From the NCBI GenBank assembly GCA_002840275.1, contig PHAB01000008.1, positions 1 to 64,000 of the forward strand: DNA of 64,000 nt, written 5' to 3'. The notes beneath the pieces are model-generated. The model was not told where the DNA came from. It saw only the letters and a list, made by a program, of their open reading frames with translations, and did no database searches. The stretch is from Firmicutes bacterium HGW-Firmicutes-14 (GTDB lineage: Bacteria; Bacillota; Thermincolia; Thermincolales; UBA2595). Positions 51,572-63,083 of the stretch are shown one piece after another (position 1 is the stretch's first letter; each line of letters starts with the position of its first letter). A program made the position numbers and the translations under genes.

Positions 51572-52654
51572 ATGCAAGCGGTATTGATTCTTGAAGATGG
51601 AACGGTATTTGAAGGACGCGGATTCGGAGCGGAAACCGAGAATTTCGGGGAAGTGGTTTTTAATACCAGTATGACGGGTTACCAGGAGATCCTTACTGAC
51701 CCGTCTTATTTTGGGCAGATAGTAACAATGACATATCCCCTAATTGGCAACTATGGCATCAACAGTGATGATTTTGAATCGAGGCAGCCCTTTGTGCTCG
51801 GGTTTGTTGTCCGGGAATTCTGTGACTACCCCAGCAACTGGAGGTCTGAAAAGACTGTTGAGCAGTACCTGAAGGAAAACGGTATTCCCGGGATCAGCGG
51901 GATTGACACCCGCGCCCTGACCAGAAGGCTTCGCAATTACGGAACAATGGGCGGGGTTATAGTGACCGGTGAAAATATCAGTATCAGTGACCTGCGGATG
52001 AGGCTGAACGGGCATCCGGACCTGGGGCGGCATGACCACGTCCTCAAGGTAACCATTGAGGAGAACTTTACCCTGTCCAATGACGGGTTCAGGATAGTCC
52101 TGATGGATTTCGGAGCCAAGACCAATATTGCCGATTCTCTTCATAACCTTGGATGTGAGGTCATAGTGGTGCCCGCCACGGCGACTGCCGGAGAAATCCT
52201 GGCCCTGGACCCGGACGGGATAATGCTCTCCAACGGACCGGGAGACCCGGCTGATGCCGAGTATGCCATTGATACTGTGAAGGCGCTGATAGGCAGAAGA
52301 CCGGTGTTCGGTATCTGCCTGGGCCACCAGATACTTGGCCTGGCCCTGGGAGGTTCGACATATAAACTTAAATTTGGTCACCGGGGAGCTAACCACCCGG
52401 TGAAGGATCTGGCCTCAGGAAAAGTCCATATAACATCCCAGAACCACGGGTATGCAGTGGATGCCGGGTCCATCCCCGGCGGGGATGTTATTGTTTCCCA
52501 TATCAACCTCAATGACAACACTGTCGAAGGCCTCAGACACCTGTCACTACCGGTGTTCTCTGTCCAGTATCACCCGGAAGCATGTCCCGGGCCATGGGAT
52601 TCCAGCTACCTGTTTGACCGGTTCATGGATCTTATTAAGCAGGAGAGGGGGTAG
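51572..52654 (+). CDS. carA: Carbamoyl-phosphate synthase small subunit
   Basis: The glutaminase subunit, 360 aa. The N-terminal CPSase_sm domain (about 1-130) has [20 protein letters not shown]. The C-terminal class I amidotransferase domain has the nucleophile Cys in [16 protein letters not shown] (about 248-263) and the His-Glu pair in [11 protein letters not shown] (about 331-341). GGGGGG precedes the ATG. It channels ammonia to CarB, 4 nt downstream. Its place inside the pyr operon implies control by pyrimidines rather than arginine. Confidence 0.96.
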   Translation: MQAVLILEDGTVFEGRGFGAETENFGEVVFNTSMTGYQEILTDPSYFGQIVTMTYPLIGNYGINSDDFESRQPFVLGFVVREFCDYPSNWRSEKTVEQYLKENGIPGISGIDTRALTRRLRNYGTMGGVIVTGENISISDLRMRLNGHPDLGRHDHVLKVTIEENFTLSNDGFRIVLMDFGAKTNIADSLHNLGCEVIVVPATATAGEILALDPDGIMLSNGPGDPADAEYAIDTVKALIGRRPVFGICLGHQILGLALGGSTYKLKFGHRGANHPVKDLASGKVHITSQNHGYAVDAGSIPGGDVIVSHINLNDNTVEGLRHLSLPVFSVQYHPEACPGPWDSSYLFDRFMDLIKQERG

Positions 52655-52658
52655 GCCA

Positions 52659-55600
52659 ATGCCTATTAAACAGGATATAAAGAAAGTAATGGTTATCGGA
52701 TCAGGACCTATTATCATAGGCCAGGCGGCGGAGTTTGATTACGCCGGGACCCAGGCCTGCCAGGCCCTGAGGGAAGAAGGAATCGAAGTTGTGCTGGTTA
52801 ACAGCAATCCGGCTACCATCATGACTGATGCCAATATTGCTGACAGGGTATATATAGAGCCCCTGACACCGGAGTTTGTGGCCAAGATTATCAGGAAGGA
52901 AAAACCGGATGGCCTTCTGCCAACCCTTGGCGGGCAGATCGGCCTGAATATAGCTGTGGCCCTGGCCGAAAAGGGTGTCCTTGATGAAGAAGGGGTTTCC
53001 CTTTTGGGGACCCCCCTGGAAACAATAAAAAAAGCGGAAGACCGGGAAATGTTTAAGGCCATGATGCAGGAAATCGGAGAACCCATACCTGACAGCGCCA
53101 TTGTGGATAACGTGGAAGATGCGGTTGCATTTGCCGGGGAAGTCGGGTATCCGGTAATTGTCAGGCCGGCATATACCCTGGGCGGCACCGGCGGCGGGAT
53201 CGCCCATGATGTGGAAGAACTTAGGGCTACTGCCGTCAAGGGCCTTAAACTCTCCATGATAGGTCAGTGCCTGATTGAACAGAGTGTGGCCGGATGGAAG
53301 GAGATAGAATACGAAGTAATAAGAGACGGTAATGACAATTGTATTACTATCTGTAATATGGAGAATATCGACCCGGTAGGTATACACACCGGGGACAGCA
53401 TAGTGGTTGCTCCCTCCCAGACCCTGGCGGACAAAGAATACCAGCTGCTCCGGTCCGCTTCCCTGAAGATAATCAGAGCCCTTGGTATTGAAGGTGGGTG
53501 TAATGTCCAGCTGGCCCTTAATCCATATAGTTTTGATTACGTGGTCATCGAGGTCAACCCCAGGGTATCGCGTTCCAGCGCCCTGGCTTCCAAGGCGACC
53601 GGGTTCCCTATAGCCAAAGTGGCTTCCAAGATCGCCATCGGCCTGACCCTGGATGAGATCCGCAATGCCGTGACAGGCAAGACATATGCCGCTTTTGAAC
53701 CTGCATTGGATTATGTAGTGGTAAAGCTTCCCCGCTGGCCCTTTGATAAATTTGCCCTGGCCGACAGGGGCCTGGGGACCCAGATGAAGGCAACCGGGGA
53801 AGTAATGGCCATTGACCGGAACTTCGAAGCAGCCCTGATGAAGGCTGTTCGTTCACTGGAAATAGGTCTGTATGGTTTGTGCCTGAAAGGCACAGAAAAC
53901 CTGACTGAAGCTGAGCTGCATGAGAAGCTGATGAAGGCCGATGATGAACGGTTATTTATATTGGCTGAATACCTGCGCAGGGGGACCGGGATCCAGGCCC
54001 TTCATGAAAAAACAATGATAGACCTCTGGTTCCTGGAGAAGATTAAGAACATCATTGATTTTGAAAAAGAACTGGCAGAGGGAGTTAAAGAAAAGGGAAT
54101 AGGGTTCCTTTCCAAAGAAGTGATGACCCGGGCCAAGAAGATGAACATTCCAGATATATATATAGCCCAGCTGACCGGCCTGGATGAAAAGGAAGTCAGG
54201 GAAATAACCAAGGGTTATGGCCTGATACCTGTATATAAGATGGTTGACACATGTGCCGCTGAGTTTGAGGCAGTGACCCCCTATTATTATTCCTCTTACG
54301 AACAGGAAAACGAGGCGGTACCGACCGGCAGGCGGAAGGCGGTTGTGCTGGGTTCCGGACCCATCCGGATCGGACAGGGGATCGAGTTTGACTACTGTTC
54401 AGTCCATTCTGTCTGGTCCCTCCGGGAAGAGGGTATCGAAACAATTATCATAAACAATAACCCCGAGACAGTGAGTACGGATTTTGACACTTCTGACAGG
54501 CTGTATTTTGAACCCCTCATACCGGAAGATGTCCTAAACATTATTGAGCTGGAAAGGCCTGAAGGAGTGGTAGTCCAGTTCGGCGGACAGACTGCTATCA
54601 ACCTTGCTGAACCCCTGGCAGAGGCTGGTGTGAATATTCTCGGTACAGGGGTAAAATATATAGACATGGCTGAAGACAGGGATAAGTTTGACCATCTTCT
54701 GCTTCAACTGGGTATCCCCAAACCACCCGGCAGGACTGCCACCTCGGTGGAAGGGGCGGCCCTGATAGCTGATGAAATCGGGTTCCCGGTTCTTGTCCGC
54801 CCGTCATATGTTCTGGGCGGCAGGGCCATGGAAATCGTATATAACCAGAATGAACTAATGGAATATATGACAACTGCCGTAAATGTTTCCCCAAAACACC
54901 CCGTACTGGTGGATAAATACCTCATTGGCAAGGAAATTGAGGTAGATGCCATTTCTGACGGAGAGGATGTCCTGATTCCGGGCATTATGGAACACATAGA
55001 GAGGGCTGGGGTACATTCCGGGGACAGTATAGCCGTATACCCGTCCAGGAGCCTTGATGACAGGCAGACAGAAGAACTGGTTGACTATACGACCAGGCTG
55101 GCTAAAGCCCTTAATGTCAAAGGACTCATAAATATTCAGTATGTCCTCCATGAGGGCAGCCTTTATGTCCTGGAGGTTAACCCCAGGTCGAGCCGCACAG
55201 TCCCTTATCTCAGCAAGATAACCGGGGTACCGATGGTCAACCTGGCTACCAAGATGATCCTGGGTAAGACCCTGAAAGAACTGGGCTACAAGGGAGGCCT
55301 GTACCCGGCTCCGGATTATATCGCCGTGAAGGCGCCGGTATTCTCCTTTGCCAAACTGCTGCAGGTAGATACTTCCCTGGGACCGGAAATGAAATCAACA
55401 GGTGAAGTCATGGGGGTTGATGCCGATTTTTCCATGGCCATGTATAAAGCCCTGGTAGCAGCCGGGCTAGATATCCCCAGGGAGGGAACCATCCTGACTA
55501 CAATAGCAGATAAGGATAAAGAAGAAGTAATCCCCATTTTGAAGGGATTTGTCGATTTGGGCTTCAAGCTTGTGGCTACATGCGGGACCGCTAAGGCCCT

Positions 55601-55898
55601 CCGGGAAGCAGGGCTGCCTGTAGAAAAGGTCAACAAGATCCGGGAAGGCTCCCCCCACATTATTGATATCATCAGGGCGGGCAAGATCGACCTGGTTATA
55701 AATACACTAACCAGGGGTAAAATGCCTGAGCGGGATGGTTTCCGTATCAGGCGTACCGCTGTGGAACATGCTATACCCTGTCTCACTTCCCTGGATACCA
55801 CAGAGGTTATATTGAGAGTCCTCAAATGTCTTGAACAGGGAAAGGATTTTGCCATGGTACCCCTTCAGGAGTACCTGAACAGCGAGGTGAAAAGGTAA
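52659..55898 (+). CDS. carB: Carbamoyl-phosphate synthase large subunit
   Basis: The synthetase subunit, 1079 aa. It has two homologous halves, each with a pre-ATP-grasp domain and an ATP-grasp domain: [20 protein letters not shown] then GTQ near 10-32, and [20 protein letters not shown] near 562-581. An MGS-like allosteric domain closes the protein (about 940-1060, [15 protein letters not shown]). Length is standard. The frame is open to 52452 through the end of carA, but ATG 52659 after GGAGAGGGGG is the family start. Two nt separate it from pyrK. Confidence 0.97.
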   Translation: MPIKQDIKKVMVIGSGPIIIGQAAEFDYAGTQACQALREEGIEVVLVNSNPATIMTDANIADRVYIEPLTPEFVAKIIRKEKPDGLLPTLGGQIGLNIAVALAEKGVLDEEGVSLLGTPLETIKKAEDREMFKAMMQEIGEPIPDSAIVDNVEDAVAFAGEVGYPVIVRPAYTLGGTGGGIAHDVEELRATAVKGLKLSMIGQCLIEQSVAGWKEIEYEVIRDGNDNCITICNMENIDPVGIHTGDSIVVAPSQTLADKEYQLLRSASLKIIRALGIEGGCNVQLALNPYSFDYVVIEVNPRVSRSSALASKATGFPIAKVASKIAIGLTLDEIRNAVTGKTYAAFEPALDYVVVKLPRWPFDKFALADRGLGTQMKATGEVMAIDRNFEAALMKAVRSLEIGLYGLCLKGTENLTEAELHEKLMKADDERLFILAEYLRRGTGIQALHEKTMIDLWFLEKIKNIIDFEKELAEGVKEKGIGFLSKEVMTRAKKMNIPDIYIAQLTGLDEKEVREITKGYGLIPVYKMVDTCAAEFEAVTPYYYSSYEQENEAVPTGRRKAVVLGSGPIRIGQGIEFDYCSVHSVWSLREEGIETIIINNNPETVSTDFDTSDRLYFEPLIPEDVLNIIELERPEGVVVQFGGQTAINLAEPLAEAGVNILGTGVKYIDMAEDRDKFDHLLLQLGIPKPPGRTATSVEGAALIADEIGFPVLVRPSYVLGGRAMEIVYNQNELMEYMTTAVNVSPKHPVLVDKYLIGKEIEVDAISDGEDVLIPGIMEHIERAGVHSGDSIAVYPSRSLDDRQTEELVDYTTRLAKALNVKGLINIQYVLHEGSLYVLEVNPRSSRTVPYLSKITGVPMVNLATKMILGKTLKELGYKGGLYPAPDYIAVKAPVFSFAKLLQVDTSLGPEMKSTGEVMGVDADFSMAMYKALVAAGLDIPREGTILTTIADKDKEEVIPILKGFVDLGFKLVATCGTAKALREAGLPVEKVNKIREGSPHIIDIIRAGKIDLVINTLTRGKMPERDGFRIRRTAVEHAIPCLTSLDTTEVILRVLKCLEQGKDFAMVPLQEYLNSEVKR

Positions 55899-55900
55899 TT

Positions 55901-56719
55901 ATGCCATATTCAGGGTTAGCTGAAGTAGTGAAAAATCAAAAGGTTGGACCCGAGCATTTTCTTATGGAGGTTTTTTCACCGGAACTGGTTAGAGAGGCGA
56001 AGCCCGGCCAGTTTGCCCATGTGCGCTGTACAAATCAAATGGACCCCCTGTTAAGAAGGCCTATCAGTTTACATGAAATCAACCATAAAAAAGGCAGTGT
56101 AAGCCTCCTGTACCAGGTTGTCGGCAGAGGTACCAGGCTCCTGTCCGGTATGCAGGCGGGTGGGGAGATCGACATCATGGGGCCCCTGGGAAACGGGTTT
56201 AATATCCCTGAAGGTGCCCGAAAGGTGCTTATTGTCGGTGGGGGTATTGGAGCAGCGCCTCTTTTTCCCCTTATTATTGAACTGGAGGAACGCCACATAG
56301 AGCAGACGGTATTACTGGGGGCGAGGACGACAGATGATATAATCGGTTATGGACATCTGGCTGCCCTGGGTATCAGGACTGAGGTGGCAACAGATGACGG
56401 GAGTATGGGTTATAAGGGATTTGTGACGGAACTGGCGGAAAAACACGTGAAAGACCCGGCCGGACCTGATTACTTTTTCGCGTGCGGCCCTAACCCAATG
56501 CTCAGGGAGCTTATTAAGCTCACCCGCGTATCCGGTTTGCAGGGGCAGGTTTCCCTGGAAGAATACATGGGCTGCGGGGTTGGGGCATGCCTGGCCTGTG
56601 TCTGTAAGACAACTGCCGGGGGCGTCAATGACCCTGAAGATAAAAATGAATTCGAATATAAGAAGGTATGTACCGAAGGGCCGGTTTTTGATGCAGGTGA
56701 GGTGATTTTAGATGACTGA
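55901..56719 (+). CDS. pyrK: Dihydroorotate dehydrogenase B, electron-transfer subunit
   Basis: An iron-sulfur flavoprotein of 272 aa that couples PyrD to NAD+. The FAD site is [11 protein letters not shown] (about 50-60), the NAD-binding region [17 protein letters not shown] (about 109-125), and the 2Fe-2S Cys are in [17 protein letters not shown] (about 223-239), with the fourth Cys in KVCTEGPVF (about 256-264). It overlaps pyrD by 8 nt, so the two subunits are made together. Confidence 0.95.
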   Translation: MPYSGLAEVVKNQKVGPEHFLMEVFSPELVREAKPGQFAHVRCTNQMDPLLRRPISLHEINHKKGSVSLLYQVVGRGTRLLSGMQAGGEIDIMGPLGNGFNIPEGARKVLIVGGGIGAAPLFPLIIELEERHIEQTVLLGARTTDDIIGYGHLAALGIRTEVATDDGSMGYKGFVTELAEKHVKDPAGPDYFFACGPNPMLRELIKLTRVSGLQGQVSLEEYMGCGVGACLACVCKTTAGGVNDPEDKNEFEYKKVCTEGPVFDAGEVILDD

Positions 56720-57656
56720 TATGGGAGTTAACCCGGCTGGCAAGGGTTTTAACCTGGCTGTGAACCTGGGTGGACTGAAAATGAAGAACCCTGTGACCAC
56801 TGCCTCCGGAACCTTTGGTTTTGGCCCCGAATATGCCCCTTACATAGACTTGAACAGGCTGGGGGCGATTACTGTCAAGGGTACCACCCTTGAACCGCGC
56901 AGGGGTAACCCCACACCTCGCATTGCTGAGACTCCGGCGGGTATGCTTAACTGTATCGGCCTGCAGAATCCAGGGGTCAGCCATTTCATTGAAAAAGACC
57001 TGCCTTACCTACGGGAGTACGATGTCCCGGTTATCGTAAATATTGCGGGCAGTTCCCTTGAAGAGTATGAGAAACTGGCCGGCAGGCTTTCTCAGGCAGC
57101 CGGGGTTTCAGCCCTGGAAGTAAATATCTCCTGTCCCAATGTGAAACAGGGTGGGATGGTGTTTGGCACCAGTTGTGCCATGGCTTCTGATGTTATTAAG
57201 GCTGTCAGGCGCAGTACAGGGCTGCCGGTTATTGCCAAGCTTTCGCCAAATGTCACCGATATCGTGGAAATTGCCAAGGGGGTTGCCGATGCTGGGGCTG
57301 ATGCCATTGCCCTGATCAACACATTATTGGGAATGAAGATTGATATACAATCCAGGAAACCGGTTCTGGGCAACATAATGGGCGGGCTGTCCGGTCCTGC
57401 CATCCGCCCGGTAGCTGTGCGCATGGTCTGGCAGGCAGCCAGGGCCGTTAAACTGCCCATTCTCGGCATGGGGGGAATCATGACTGCCGATGATGCCCTG
57501 GAGTTCATCCTGGCCGGGGCCACTGCCGTGGCAATCGGTACAGCCAATTTTGTCAACCCGGGAGCCACCATGGATATCCTGGAAGGAATAGGACAATACA
57601 TGAAGAAATACCATGTAAGAGATATAAATGACCTGGTCGGGGCGGCCTGGAAATAG
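56712..57656 (+). CDS. pyrD: Dihydroorotate dehydrogenase B, catalytic subunit
   Basis: An FMN enzyme of 314 aa (class 1B) that oxidises dihydroorotate. The active-site loop has [15 protein letters not shown] (about 139-153) with the base Cys, [10 protein letters not shown] (about 29-38), [10 protein letters not shown] (about 176-185) and the FMN phosphate site [19 protein letters not shown] (about 254-272). The class 1B type, with PyrK present, uses NAD+ rather than quinone. Confidence 0.96.
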   Translation: MTDMGVNPAGKGFNLAVNLGGLKMKNPVTTASGTFGFGPEYAPYIDLNRLGAITVKGTTLEPRRGNPTPRIAETPAGMLNCIGLQNPGVSHFIEKDLPYLREYDVPVIVNIAGSSLEEYEKLAGRLSQAAGVSALEVNISCPNVKQGGMVFGTSCAMASDVIKAVRRSTGLPVIAKLSPNVTDIVEIAKGVADAGADAIALINTLLGMKIDIQSRKPVLGNIMGGLSGPAIRPVAVRMVWQAARAVKLPILGMGGIMTADDALEFILAGATAVAIGTANFVNPGATMDILEGIGQYMKKYHVRDINDLVGAAWK

Positions 57657-57692
57657 GGCAGGGACCGGATCAGGGAAAGGGTGTGAATAATT

Positions 57693-58424
57693 ATGCTACC
57701 GGCCAGGGAACGGCTCATAATTGCCCTTGATGTGGATACCTTAAAGGAAGCTGAAATTCTGGTTTCCCGTCTTCAGGACCATGTCGGGGTCTTTAAAGTA
57801 GGTATGCAGCTTTTTAACAGTGAAGGCCCTGAAGTAGTCCGGCGGATTCACCGGCTGGGCGGCAAGGTCTTTCTTGATCTCAAACTTCACGACATACCCA
57901 ATACTGTGGGCCAGGCAGCCGCTGTCCTGACCAGGCACAGGGTATTTATGTACAATGTACATATCGCCGGCGGAGCGGAAATGATGAAAAAGGCTGTTGA
58001 GAAAACTGTAAAAGAGGCAGGGGAGGCAGGCCTTCCCCGCCCACTGGTTATCGGGGTGACGGTGCTTACCAGTATCAACCGGGAGATATTGAATAATGAA
58101 ATCGGAATCAAAACCGGTGTCGAAGAACAGGTGGTAAAATGGGCCAAACTGGCCAGGGAAAGCGGTCTCAACGGTGTGGTGGCCTCACCCATGGAAATAG
58201 GCGCCATCAGGGAAGCCTGCGGCCGGGACTTTGTCATAGTCACCCCCGGGGTAAGGCCGGCCTGGGCCGCGGTCAATGACCAGAAAAGGGTCATGACTCC
58301 AAGGGAGGCCGTTGAGGCAGGAGCCAGTTACCTGGTGGTAGGCAGGCCGATTACAGGTGCCGCCGACCCTGTGGATGCAGCCAGGAGGATAGTGGATGAA
58401 ATGGAGGAGGGTATGAAATGTTAA
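57693..58424 (+). CDS. pyrF: Orotidine 5'-phosphate decarboxylase
   Basis: The last enzyme of UMP synthesis, 243 aa, TIM-barrel. The catalytic charged network is [15 protein letters not shown] (about 58-72), with the Asp-Lys-Asp pattern complete. [14 protein letters not shown] (about 7-20), [17 protein letters not shown] and [11 protein letters not shown] (about 215-225) match the family. It overlaps pyrE by 7 nt. Confidence 0.95.
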   Translation: MLPARERLIIALDVDTLKEAEILVSRLQDHVGVFKVGMQLFNSEGPEVVRRIHRLGGKVFLDLKLHDIPNTVGQAAAVLTRHRVFMYNVHIAGGAEMMKKAVEKTVKEAGEAGLPRPLVIGVTVLTSINREILNNEIGIKTGVEEQVVKWAKLARESGLNGVVASPMEIGAIREACGRDFVIVTPGVRPAWAAVNDQKRVMTPREAVEAGASYLVVGRPITGAADPVDAARRIVDEMEEGMKC

Positions 58425-58993
58425 CCAGAGAAGAAGCTGTAGAAATCTTCACCAAATCAGGAGCCCTTTTAACCGGGCACTTTCGGCTGACATCGGGCCG
58501 GCACAGCGGGCAATATATGCAGTGTGCCCAGGTACTGCAGTATCCTGAGTCTGCCGCAAAGCTGTGTGAACACCTGGCAGGCAAGTTTGCCGGAACAGAT
58601 ATTGATACAGTGATAGGACCTGCCCTGGGTGGGATTATCGTTTCCTACGAGGTTGGCAGGGCCCTGGGGGTCAGGACCCTGTTCACCGAAAGGGAACAAG
58701 GGGTAATGTCTTTAAGAAGGGGATTTGTTATCGACCCCGGTGAAAAAATCCTGGTTGTTGAAGATGTTGTGACCACCGGCGGATCTGTAAAAGAAGTAAT
58801 AGATGTGGTCCGGGAAAAAGGCGGCGAGGTAATCGGAGTGGGTGTCCTGGTTGACAGGAGCAATGGTAAAGCAGATTTTGGAGTAAGGACTGAATCAGTC
58901 CTGAAACTTGAAATAGAGTCCTTTGACCCCGAAGAATGCCCCCTGTGCAAACAGGGAATCCCTGTGGTCAAACCGGGCAGCAGGCAGGTGTAA
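58418..58993 (+). CDS. pyrE: Orotate phosphoribosyltransferase
   Basis: Joins orotate to PRPP; 191 aa. The PRPP loop is [20 protein letters not shown] (about 111-130), with [20 protein letters not shown] at the N terminus, [16 protein letters not shown] (about 67-82) and the catalytic loop [15 protein letters not shown]. The C-terminal CPLCKQGIP extension with a Cys-x2-Cys pair is seen in the clostridial type. It ends the pyr operon; no clear terminator follows within 100 nt. Confidence 0.95.
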   Translation: MLTREEAVEIFTKSGALLTGHFRLTSGRHSGQYMQCAQVLQYPESAAKLCEHLAGKFAGTDIDTVIGPALGGIIVSYEVGRALGVRTLFTEREQGVMSLRRGFVIDPGEKILVVEDVVTTGGSVKEVIDVVREKGGEVIGVGVLVDRSNGKADFGVRTESVLKLEIESFDPEECPLCKQGIPVVKPGSRQV

Positions 58994-59162
58994 AAATCCC
59001 GGGGCTGTAATTAGGACAAAGCGGAGTACTGCCAAATTCATACTGAACCTGATAAAAATGACACTTAAAGGGAGCGCCTCCAGGTAGTTTACTTGCGGGA
59101 CGTTCTCTGTTCATTTACCGGGGCTTATTAATTTTCAAAAAAAACAAGAATTGTAGCGTAGC

Positions 59163-59191
59163 ATGTCAAAAAAAGGAGGAATTACTATAAT
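59163..59191 (+). promoter_or_regulatory. Possible promoter before the second chemoreceptor gene
   Basis: ATGTCA (59163-59168), a 17-nt spacer and a perfect TATAAT (59186-59191). The -35 box is weak. An AAGGAGG within the spacer is probably not a ribosome site. The gap 58994-59252 otherwise holds nothing I can name. Confidence 0.45.
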
Positions 59192-59252
59192 TTTGTCAAA
59201 TACATCAATTATTCTTTTTTGACACAAACCAGGAAAGGAGTATATAACAAAT

Positions 59253-61049
59253 ATGGATGACTTCGGAAACAAACCTATTCCAAGAACCAAATGGATTAAT
59301 TATGCGGTCGATAAAGTATCACAAATTGCGAAAGAAGCAGGCAAGCTGATTGAAAAGCACGGTTCTGCGCAAGAAGCGTATAATGAACTTCATCTGCTCC
59401 TTGACAAGGAAGTCAATGACAACATTTCTTACAATATCGTGGTAGACAAACATTGTGTCGCCCTGGTACACCAAAACAAAATGAGGGAAGGGGTCGTGTT
59501 TGACGACCCAGTTGGTAAAAAGGCTGCTGCCGCAAAGGAGCTGACGGTCCAGTGGTATCCGCGTAATACCGGTGAAGTACTCATAGATGTATCAGCTCCA
59601 ATCTGTGTTAAGGGAGAACACTTTGGAGCAATAAGAATGGCAGTTGTTCCCCAGAGCAAAAAAACTATCCCCCTTTTTCTTGGGCTGATAGTTGCCAGCG
59701 GTTTACTTCCTCTTGTTATCCAATACATCGTGGATAAGCATGTTACTCTCTTTTCTCTGGGACTTTGGTTAGTACTTGCTGCATTTACAATCTGGGTCTA
59801 TAAAGAATACTTCATTGAACCGGTTAAAGAATTGGAAAAACTGGCCGGCTCCCTGGTCACGGCAGACCTGTCCCGGATGGCCAAGGCAAAAAAGAATGAT
59901 GAGATGGGTCAGATAATATATAAGTTCAACAGTGTTGTAGTCTTTCTCAGGCTCAGCATTGGAGCAACCAAAAAAGAAAGTGATACCCTGATGGATTCCA
60001 CATTAAAAATTGCTAAAGGCATCAAAGAAAATAATTCTGCAGTTGAAAAGGTAGTCAATACTATCCGCCATATCATGAATGATACCGACATCGAAACCCA
60101 TACAATGGACAGTGTCTCCAGTAATGTCAGGAAAATGGAAGACGGGCTTACCCTGGTCAACTCTGTTATTGAACATGTTTCCAGCGCTGCTGCCAATCAG
60201 GCAGGTTCTGTCAGCAATGCGGTTTCGGTTACTGAAACAATGGTGGACCAGATAAATATTGTTTCCGGGTTGTCTTCAGAAGCCTATCAAGTTTCCAGTG
60301 AAGGTACAGGTAATCTTCTCAAGGTCAATGATGCCATGGATCACATCAAACACGTAATCAACAGTTCCGGGGAAGTTGTTAAAGAGTTAGGACATAAAGG
60401 TGAAGAAATAGGACAGATTATTCAGGTCATAGATGAAATTGCCGAACAAACAAACCTGCTGGCCTTAAATGCCGCTATTGAAGCGGCTCGCGCCGGAGAA
60501 CACGGCAAGGGCTTTGCTGTGGTTGCCGATGAAGTACGAAAGCTTGCCGAACGCAGTTCAAAAGCCACCAAAGAGATAGGAAACCTGATTCAAAGTATTC
60601 AGCAGGAAACAAATAATGCAGTAAAAGCAATGGAAGAAGGTACAAAGGAAGTGGAAAACGGTGTACAGGTTGTGAAAAGCGCCGGAGATTCTTTCAGTAA
60701 AATCACCAAATCTGTTGAAGAAATTAATAATAAAATGGCTGCACTATCGTCAGGATCACTTCAGATGAAGGATGTTTTCAATGAAATTCAAAACAATGCC
60801 CGGGAAAATACCCAGGTTGCCTCTGAAGGTTTTGATTCAATAAACAGGATGACCACATCTGTAAAAGAAGTTTCTGCTTTGATTAAGGATTTGGTATCAG
60901 TCAGCCAGGAAACCTGCGCTGCAACAACAGATATCAGTTTGTCTACAAAACAGATAGATGAAGCAACCGCACACATATCAGAAAGTGTTGACAATCAGGT
61001 GGAATTGGCCAGACAGATTCAAAACAGAGTTACGAACTTTAAATTCTAA
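59253..61049 (+). CDS. Chemoreceptor with intracellular N-terminal sensor and two TM helices
   Basis: A chemotaxis transducer of 598 aa with an uncommon layout. There is no N-terminal signal or TM. Residues 1-128 form a soluble sensor-like region ([20 protein letters not shown] then [15 protein letters not shown]). Two adjacent TM helices follow (about 132-152 and 160-178), then HAMP-like text (about 185-240) and a long coiled signalling domain. The conserved tip is [20 protein letters not shown] then RAGEHGKGF. The sensor would be cytoplasmic and the receptor would be anchored by a helical pair. The ligand could be an intracellular metabolite. GGAAAGGAG precedes the ATG. Its codon and base use look ATG-richer than the pyr genes next to it. 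Confidence 0.9.
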   Translation: MDDFGNKPIPRTKWINYAVDKVSQIAKEAGKLIEKHGSAQEAYNELHLLLDKEVNDNISYNIVVDKHCVALVHQNKMREGVVFDDPVGKKAAAAKELTVQWYPRNTGEVLIDVSAPICVKGEHFGAIRMAVVPQSKKTIPLFLGLIVASGLLPLVIQYIVDKHVTLFSLGLWLVLAAFTIWVYKEYFIEPVKELEKLAGSLVTADLSRMAKAKKNDEMGQIIYKFNSVVVFLRLSIGATKKESDTLMDSTLKIAKGIKENNSAVEKVVNTIRHIMNDTDIETHTMDSVSSNVRKMEDGLTLVNSVIEHVSSAAANQAGSVSNAVSVTETMVDQINIVSGLSSEAYQVSSEGTGNLLKVNDAMDHIKHVINSSGEVVKELGHKGEEIGQIIQVIDEIAEQTNLLALNAAIEAARAGEHGKGFAVVADEVRKLAERSSKATKEIGNLIQSIQQETNNAVKAMEEGTKEVENGVQVVKSAGDSFSKITKSVEEINNKMAALSSGSLQMKDVFNEIQNNARENTQVASEGFDSINRMTTSVKEVSALIKDLVSVSQETCAATTDISLSTKQIDEATAHISESVDNQVELARQIQNRVTNFKF

Positions 61050-61052
61050 ACC

Positions 61053-61088
61053 AGTGCCCCATGCGGCAACATTGCCGCATGAGGCACT
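61053..61088. terminator. 36-nt palindrome with GGCAACATTGCC core between convergent genes
   Basis: Two 17-nt arms (61053-61069 and 61072-61088) pair with one mismatch around CA. It lies between the chemoreceptor and rqcH stops and can terminate both. It resembles the palindrome at 27027-27054: same GGCAAC-R-TTGCC-type centre, different but compensated flanks, and both are followed by ATCAG. Confidence 0.75.
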
Positions 61089-61089
61089 A

Positions 61090-62850
61090 TCAGTCTTTAT
61101 CCGGATTATATGGCTTGACGAATACTGTCTGCTGGTTATCATACAGGACCATCCCCGGTTTGGCGCCCCGGGGTTTACGCACGTGCTTCCGCAGGGTATA
61201 ATCAACAGGCACCTTTGAGGATTCGCGGGCCCCTGAATAAAAAGCGGCAATCCGGGCTGCCCTCTGTAGCACCACATCCGGCACTTCCCGGCCCTCCGGA
61301 TTCCTGATTACCACGTGGGCGCCGGGGATATCTTTGGCATGGAGCCACAGGTCGCCCGGGCGGGCAACCTTCATGGTCAGGTAATCGTTCTGCCGGTTAT
61401 TACGGCCTGCGATTATTTCAAAACCCAATTCCGGTTCTGCTGCAAAAAGTTCCGGTCGTGGGATTTCCTTCTGCTTCCCGGGTTTTTTAGTCCTTTCAGA
61501 CGGAGGTTTAATATAGCCTTCCTTAATTAGTTCTGCCCCTATCTCAGCCAGGTTTTCTATGCTTTCAGCTTGTTCTATGGAGGTACTTACAGATTCCAGA
61601 TAGCTTAGCTCCTCTTGTGCGGCAGTAAGATGAATTTCTGCAGAGGATATGCTTTTTCGGCCTTTCCCATATTTTTTAAAATATGCCTGGGCGTTTTCCG
61701 CGGGAGATAATTGCGGGTCAAGGGGGACCACAACTGTTCTGCCCTCCGGGTCATAATAATTGACAAGCTCGCATGATTCTGCGCCTTTGGGTATCTGAAA
61801 AATGTTAGCAGTGACCAGTTCCCCGTATATTTTATATGTTAGGACATCTTTGGCCTGTTCCAGGGTTTTTTTGTGAATACCGATTTTCTTCCGGCATTTT
61901 TTTATTTCATTCCGCACAACCTTCATCAACACCGAAGCCGAACGCTTTAACTGTTCCTGTTTTTCCCTAAGGGAAAAGAACTCGTCAAGGACTTGGCTCA
62001 TGGAACCCTTTGAACACCTGGAACCTGACAACCGGGTTATTTCAAAAGCTGAAAAATTCGTGGGAACAACCCCTTTGTAGCACAGGGTTGGCCGGAAATC
62101 CCCTGAAAGGACAGAATCCATAACCTCCCGGAAGACTCTCCAGAGAATGGTTAATTCTAATTCCCCGGCGCTCTGGTTGGTTATGCCGGCATGAAATCCT
62201 GCTCTAAAGATTATTTCGCTACAGGTCTGTGGACTTAAGCCCTCAAAGCTTTCCAGAAGGAGATGTTCCAAGGGCACATCTTTATCGGGCCTCCACATAT
62301 ATGAACGGAATTCTTCTTCTGTTACCGCCAGCGGATTCAGCTTACCTGATTCGGGCGGCGGGACATACCTCCTGCCCGGCAAAACTTCCCTGTGCCTGCT
62401 GGTTGCATAAGAAAACCGGTTAATACCGTCAAGGATAGTATCAGAATCAGGGTCTGCCAGGATTATGTTACTATGCTTCCCCATGATTTCACAGATAAGT
62501 TGCTTTTCGGAAAGTATGCCGATTTCGTTAACCGATTCTATCCGGAATTTCAAGACCCTCTCCAGTCCGGTCTGTTCCAGGCCGGTTATCCTGCCACCCT
62601 CCAGGTGTTTTCTCATGACCATACAGAAGGGGGGAGGTATCATGGGGTTCTGCCTGGCGGAATTTGTGAGGTGGATCCGGGCGTCCCGGGCATCGGCTGA
62701 TAACAGCAGGCGATATTTGGTTTTTTCGTTATGGATTACCAGGACAACTTCTTTGGCCAGGGGTTGATAGACTTTTTCAATCCGACCCCCGGCAATTTTG
62801 TCCTCAAGCTCATGTTTTACTGCTGACATAACAAGACCGTCAAAAGCCAT
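61090..62850 (-). CDS. rqcH: Ribosome-associated quality control protein RqcH (NFACT family)
   Basis: A 586-aa NFACT-N/HhH/coiled-coil/NFACT-R protein, formerly called fibronectin-binding protein FbpA/YloA. It binds split 50S subunits carrying peptidyl-tRNA and adds Ala tails. The N-terminal text MAFDGLVMSAVKHELEDKIA then GGRIEKVYQP (1-30), LLLSADARDARIHLT and RHREVLPGRRYVPPP are family markers. The C-terminal NFACT-R has DLWLHAKDIPGAHVVIRNPE (about 517-536) with the His and Asp thought to act in tRNA binding. It is convergent with the chemoreceptor gene. YlmH, which works in the same rescue pathway in Bacillus, is at 15.9 kb. Confidence 0.92.
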   Translation of the reverse strand: MAFDGLVMSAVKHELEDKIAGGRIEKVYQPLAKEVVLVIHNEKTKYRLLLSADARDARIHLTNSARQNPMIPPPFCMVMRKHLEGGRITGLEQTGLERVLKFRIESVNEIGILSEKQLICEIMGKHSNIILADPDSDTILDGINRFSYATSRHREVLPGRRYVPPPESGKLNPLAVTEEEFRSYMWRPDKDVPLEHLLLESFEGLSPQTCSEIIFRAGFHAGITNQSAGELELTILWRVFREVMDSVLSGDFRPTLCYKGVVPTNFSAFEITRLSGSRCSKGSMSQVLDEFFSLREKQEQLKRSASVLMKVVRNEIKKCRKKIGIHKKTLEQAKDVLTYKIYGELVTANIFQIPKGAESCELVNYYDPEGRTVVVPLDPQLSPAENAQAYFKKYGKGRKSISSAEIHLTAAQEELSYLESVSTSIEQAESIENLAEIGAELIKEGYIKPPSERTKKPGKQKEIPRPELFAAEPELGFEIIAGRNNRQNDYLTMKVARPGDLWLHAKDIPGAHVVIRNPEGREVPDVVLQRAARIAAFYSGARESSKVPVDYTLRKHVRKPRGAKPGMVLYDNQQTVFVKPYNPDKD

Positions 62851-62984
62851 TTATATAATTCTCCTGTCCTTTATACTACGCATAGATAGTATAACACTTT
62901 ATTTTAAAGGCGGTCAATTTGCCGGGGGCAGGTTTACCTATCGTTATATACGGGCATATATATTGTATACATACACCTTGAGTG

Positions 62985-63013
62985 TTGCAAATAAACAGGA
63001 GTTGTTATAAGAT
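62985..63013 (+). promoter_or_regulatory. Promoter of the dapF leader
   Basis: TTGCAA (62985-62990), a 17-nt spacer and TAAGAT (63008-63013), upstream of the small hairpin/terminator leader. Confidence 0.55.
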
Positions 63014-63052
63014 TAATAATTAGAAAAAAACGTAGGTCCGTAACATACACGG

Positions 63053-63076
63053 ATGCGGTGACGGCCGCATTTTTTC
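63053..63076 (+). terminator. Terminator-like hairpin in the dapF leader
   Basis: ATGCGG (63053-63058) and CCGCAT (63065-63070) form the stem, followed by T residues to 63075. A smaller CCGT/ACGG hairpin lies just before it (about 63038-63052). As it lies between the promoter and dapF, it may act as an attenuator; no riboswitch class is recognised. Confidence 0.65.
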
Positions 63077-63083
63077 CTGTAGT

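Noticed and set aside
52452-52658. 69-residue upstream extension of carB
   Set aside because: It lies within the end of carA in another frame; the family start is ATG 52659 after a good ribosome site.
59174-59222. Short ORF after AAGGAGG upstream of the second chemoreceptor gene
   Set aside because: Only nine codons and the AAGGAGG falls in the spacer of a probable promoter; coincidence is likely.
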